A stretch of 64,000 nucleotides of DNA from Mesorhizobium mediterraneum. Its GTDB lineage: Bacteria; Pseudomonadota; Alphaproteobacteria; Rhizobiales; Rhizobiaceae. The notes under the pieces are model-generated. The model saw nothing but the letters and a program-made list of their open reading frames with translations. It ran no database searches and was not told the DNA's origin. Positions within the stretch are counted from its first letter, which is position 1. Every line of letters begins with the position of its first letter. The position numbers and the translations under genes are program-made. The stretch spans positions 430 through 64,429 of the forward strand of contig NZ_NPKI01000020.1 of the NCBI RefSeq assembly GCF_002284565.1. The letters are read 5' to 3'. This document shows, in pieces, positions 61,598 to 64,000 of this stretch.

Positions 61598-62590
61598 CTA
61601 ACTATGTCCGACATAATCAGGCACGACTTCGATTTCGTCGCCAACGAGACCCGCAGCGAAACTGAGTTGGCCCCAAAACGCCAAGCTGTAGAATGCCAGA
61701 CCGACAATCAGAGATAATGGAATTTGCCAAAGCGGCATGCCTGTCTGGCGGGCATGGCCAGTTACGCGTCGCATTGTGCGCCACGACATGGTGAACCATC
61801 GGCTGAACGATTTCACAATCCGCTGCGTGCGACTGGGCGACTTCAGCTCCACAAACTTCCGGTCGGCATCGCGGCCTGTTACCAACGCGCGCCAGAAAAA
61901 GAACCGCCAACCACGTGGCGAGTAATGATAGACGCGTGCGTTGACGTTCAGAATTTTGTGGCCTTCACGTCGAAGCTCATGCGTCAGCAGAGTGCAAGAA
62001 ACCTTGAATCCATTGTGTTTCGCAAAGGGATGGCTGACAATCCAGTCGCGCCGAAAGGCACTGTTATTGGCGTTGATCGCTCGCTTGTTAGCAAATCGTG
62101 CATCTGCCTCAGGCATAGGGAAAAACCAAAGCAGCGCGAACGTCCTGGAAAAGAAATCATCGTACGAAAGATATGTATATCCGTTCACGCAAATAATTTC
62201 AGGATCTTGAAACGGGTCAAGCAGAGTTGGGAGCCAGCCCGATTCTGCCACGGTATCCGAGTCGATGAAGATAACGATATCTCCATTGGTTGACAGGATG
62301 CCGTTGTTCTTGAGGTCGTAATATCGACCGCCTGGGCAAGCGGTGAAGATCAGGTCGGCAACCCGTTCCAACTGCGGCGCTTCAATTGTGATACTGCTAC
62401 GCAGCGAGGCGGCGTCCTCATCTCGCCCGCCGTGGGAGATGACAACCTGCGGTCTTGCAAGACCAGCTGAGGAAACCACGGCGATTTCTCGAGCCAAGGC
62501 AGTCAACGCAACGCCGATCTCGTCCCAGTCGATCGACTTGGCGTTATCCATTTCCACAACGAGGGAATAAGTTGGCTGTTCTTCAACCAT
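61598..62590 (-). CDS. Family 2-like glycosyltransferase with C-terminal membrane segment
   Basis: 330 residues from ATG 62590 (GTG 62620 is possible). The GT-A core shows GRYYDLKNNGILSTNGDIVI and FIDSDTVAESGWLPTLLDPF with a DxD motif. A hydrophobic C-terminus (LWQIPLSLIVGLAFYSLAFW) probably anchors it. GC is lower than in its neighbours, and it sits between two broken gene copies (DUF1330 and metW remnants), which suggests acquisition. Likely surface polysaccharide work. Confidence 0.82.
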   Translation of the reverse strand: MVEEQPTYSLVVEMDNAKSIDWDEIGVALTALAREIAVVSSAGLARPQVVISHGGRDEDAASLRSSITIEAPQLERVADLIFTACPGGRYYDLKNNGILSTNGDIVIFIDSDTVAESGWLPTLLDPFQDPEIICVNGYTYLSYDDFFSRTFALLWFFPMPEADARFANKRAINANNSAFRRDWIVSHPFAKHNGFKVSCTLLTHELRREGHKILNVNARVYHYSPRGWRFFFWRALVTGRDADRKFVELKSPSRTQRIVKSFSRWFTMSWRTMRRVTGHARQTGMPLWQIPLSLIVGLAFYSLAFWGQLSFAAGLVGDEIEVVPDYVGHS

Positions 62591-62712
62591 CTTTACACCG
62601 CAAAATTTATCAGAGGTCACTTTGTTCGACGCGGCTCGCGACGATACCGGTTCAGGTTAGTTATACATAGCAACGCCTGCTGATCAAGAAACACTGCAAT
62701 CCTTGGAGCGAG

Positions 62713-62986
62713 CTACCGTTTCAGCAGGAACACCGCTTGCTGGCCGAAGAAATTCCAGAACCAGCACGGCATCGACAGACCGATTTTCTGGCCATTGGCG
62801 TCGAGCGCGGTTACCTTTTCCACCGTCGCGCCGAGCTCGTCGCAGAGGTTGACGAAGTCGCTTCGTCGCCTGCAGCAATTCGAGCAGTAGGCCATCACCG
62901 GAGCCGACGTCCAGCACCCGTGCCTGCGCCGGGATGAGGTCGGCGACGACTTCGAGGTCGACGCGCTGGGCGTGATTGACACTCAT
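62713..62986 (-). pseudogene. metW: metW pseudogene with internal deletion
   Basis: The start region (LEVVADLIPAQARVLDVGSG, including SAM motif I) is fused near 62861 to the C-terminus (DFVNLCDELGATVEKVTALD; FFGQQAVFLLKR) in another frame. The end matches the intact metW at 63564 almost exactly. The middle is deleted and the junction shifts the frame. Confidence 0.85.
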
Positions 62987-63002
62987 GATCGTGCCTTTGG
63001 CT

Positions 63003-63110
63003 AGCGCATGATGCCGGTCCGAAAAGTCTGCAACTTTTCGGAGTCACGCGCGAATGCCTGGCGCATGATGCCGGTCCGGAAAGCCTACAATCTTCAGGGG
63101 TCATGCGCTG
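63003..63110. repeat. Interspersed repeat, family C tandem pair
   Basis: Two direct units both begin GCGCATGATGCCGGTCCG (63005 and 63062). Each is an imperfect inverted repeat (AAAAGT-CTGCA-ACTTTT in the first). They lie between the metW remnant and the intact DUF1330 gene. Confidence 0.65.
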
Positions 63111-63227
63111 AGTTGGTCCTGTATGCATTCTTATAACTTCAGAGGTAATCGACCACCGTAGGGCGCATAGGCAATTGTCGTTCGTGAAGCCGCCTATTGT
63201 TGGCTTCGATCAGCAAGGATCTCAGCC

Positions 63228-63548
63228 ATGACCGCTTACGCCGTTGCCCATATGCACCAAGTCACGTTAGGGCCGCAGATTGTCGAATATTTGCAGAAAA
63301 TCGATGCAACGCTGGAGCCGTTTAGCGGGCGCTATATTGTGCATGGCAGCGAGGTGGAAGTGGTTGAAAACACCTGGCCGGGGCACCTCGTAATCATCGA
63401 ATTTCCGGACATGCAGCATGCGCGCGGATGGTACCAGTCGCCCGCCTATCAGGAGATATTGCCCCTGCGCACCGAGAATTCCCAGTCCGATGTGGTCCTG
63501 GTCGACGGCGTCCAGCACCCGCACAAGGCCACCGACGTGCTCGGATAG
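63228..63548 (+). CDS. DUF1330-family protein
   Basis: 106 residues of the DUF1330 alpha/beta-barrel dimer fold (ferredoxin-like): TAYAVAHMHQVTLGPQIVEY, IDATLEPFSGRYIVHGSEVE and IIEFPDMQHARGWYQSPAYQ. Function unknown. It is convergent with metW (15-bp gap). A partial relative lies at 61471. Confidence 0.9.
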   Translation: MTAYAVAHMHQVTLGPQIVEYLQKIDATLEPFSGRYIVHGSEVEVVENTWPGHLVIIEFPDMQHARGWYQSPAYQEILPLRTENSQSDVVLVDGVQHPHKATDVLG

Positions 63549-63563
63549 GATGAAATGCGGCCG

Positions 63564-64000
63564 TCATCGTCTCAACAAGAACACCGCTTGCTGGCCGAAG
63601 AAATTCCAGAACCACCACGGCATCGACAGACCGATTTTCTGGCCATTGGCGTCGAGCGCGGTTGCCTTTTCCACCGTTGCGCCGAGCTCATCGCAGAGAT
63701 TGACGAAGTCGCGGATGGTGCAGAAATGGATGTTGGGCGTGTCGTACCAGGAGTATGGCAGGTCCTTGGTCACCGGCATCCGCCCGTCGAGGAACAGCGA
63801 AAGGCGCACCCGCCAGTGGCCGAAATTGGGGAAGGAGACGATGGCGTGCTTGCCGATCCTGAGCAACTCGTCGAGCACCAGCTTCGGGTTGCGGGTCGCC
63901 TGCAAGGTCTGCGACAGGACGACGAAATCAAAACCCTTGTCGGGATAGAATTTGAGGTCCTTGTCGGCGTCGCCCTGGATGACGGACAGGCCGCGCGCCA
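63564..64000 (-). CDS. metW: Methionine biosynthesis protein MetW (3' part)
   Basis: The gene runs off the right edge, leaving about 145 C-terminal residues. ARGLSVIQGDADKDLKFYPD, GFDFVVLSQTLQATRNPKL, HAIVSFPNFGHWRVRLSLFL and DLPYSWYDTPNIHFCTIRDF are characteristic of MetW. It works with MetX in homoserine acylation; metX would lie outside the window. Confidence 0.93.
   Translation of the reverse strand, partial: ARGLSVIQGDADKDLKFYPDKGFDFVVLSQTLQATRNPKLVLDELLRIGKHAIVSFPNFGHWRVRLSLFLDGRMPVTKDLPYSWYDTPNIHFCTIRDFVNLCDELGATVEKATALDANGQKIGLSMPWWFWNFFGQQAVFLLRR

Noticed and set aside
1-64000. CRISPR array
   Set aside because: No series of regular direct repeats with unique spacers was seen. Tandem units at 41851 and 63005 have only two or three copies.

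Overview
The window is chromosomal DNA of a high-GC alphaproteobacterium of the order Rhizobiales, most likely Mesorhizobium or a close relative. The grounds are the gene neighbourhood (aroK-aroB-CBS protein-esterase-bolA-J-domain gene-cobS-cobT, rpmB next to a DUF3108 gene, metW), a DUF768-like gene (a family known mainly from Mesorhizobium), a complete Flp/Tad pilus locus, and rhizobial-type interspersed palindromic repeats. No database search was possible; names rest on recognised motifs and gene order.

1-9.2 kb: a type I secretion and adhesin cluster. A very large VCBS/cadherin-like repeat protein (minus strand, running off the left edge) is divergent from a periplasmic BTLCP/LapG-like cysteine protease. 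Downstream lie a minus-strand operon for a TolC-like outer membrane protein, a C39-like-domain ABC exporter, an HlyD-like adaptor and a ribbon-helix-helix protein. Together they resemble a Lap-type surface-adhesin system.

9.2-23.3 kb: the Flp/Tad pilus locus in two divergent arms. The minus arm encodes Flp pilin, CpaB, the CpaC secretin, a small lipoprotein, TadG-like, two TadE-like pseudopilins, CpaE, an L,D-transpeptidase and a coiled-coil membrane protein. The plus arm encodes CpaF, TadB, TadC, TadD and the CpaA/TadV prepilin peptidase. A perfect CtrA-type motif lies upstream of the pilin gene. TadC appears to start at AUA.

23.4-32.2 kb: an accessory patch of unusual and decayed genes. 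It holds a histidine-rich membrane protein with a truncated second copy, a GH19 remnant, a fatty acid hydroxylase/methyltransferase pair, a J-domain/winged-helix-like protein, and a small island bounded by a 45-bp copy of the 3' half of tRNA-Arg(CCU).

32.3-53.3 kb: mostly core genes for peptidase, cell wall, metal GTPase, sulfur carrier, accA, xerD, aroKB, bolA, cobST, VUT/YhhQ transporter and rpmB. 53.5-55.1 kb: a tightly coupled three-gene cassette (HNH nuclease, unknown protein, minimal nucleotidyltransferase) that looks like an inserted conflict/defence module and is the best candidate for an undescribed system. 55.2-64 kb: DUF985 cupin, gloB, a methyltransferase, an SbmA/YddA-type ABC transporter, a VWA protein, two GT2 glycosyltransferases, DUF1330 and metW, with a broken second copy of the DUF1330-metW segment around the second glycosyltransferase.

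At least three copies of one roughly 105-bp repeat lie exactly at gene ends and supply stop or start codons.
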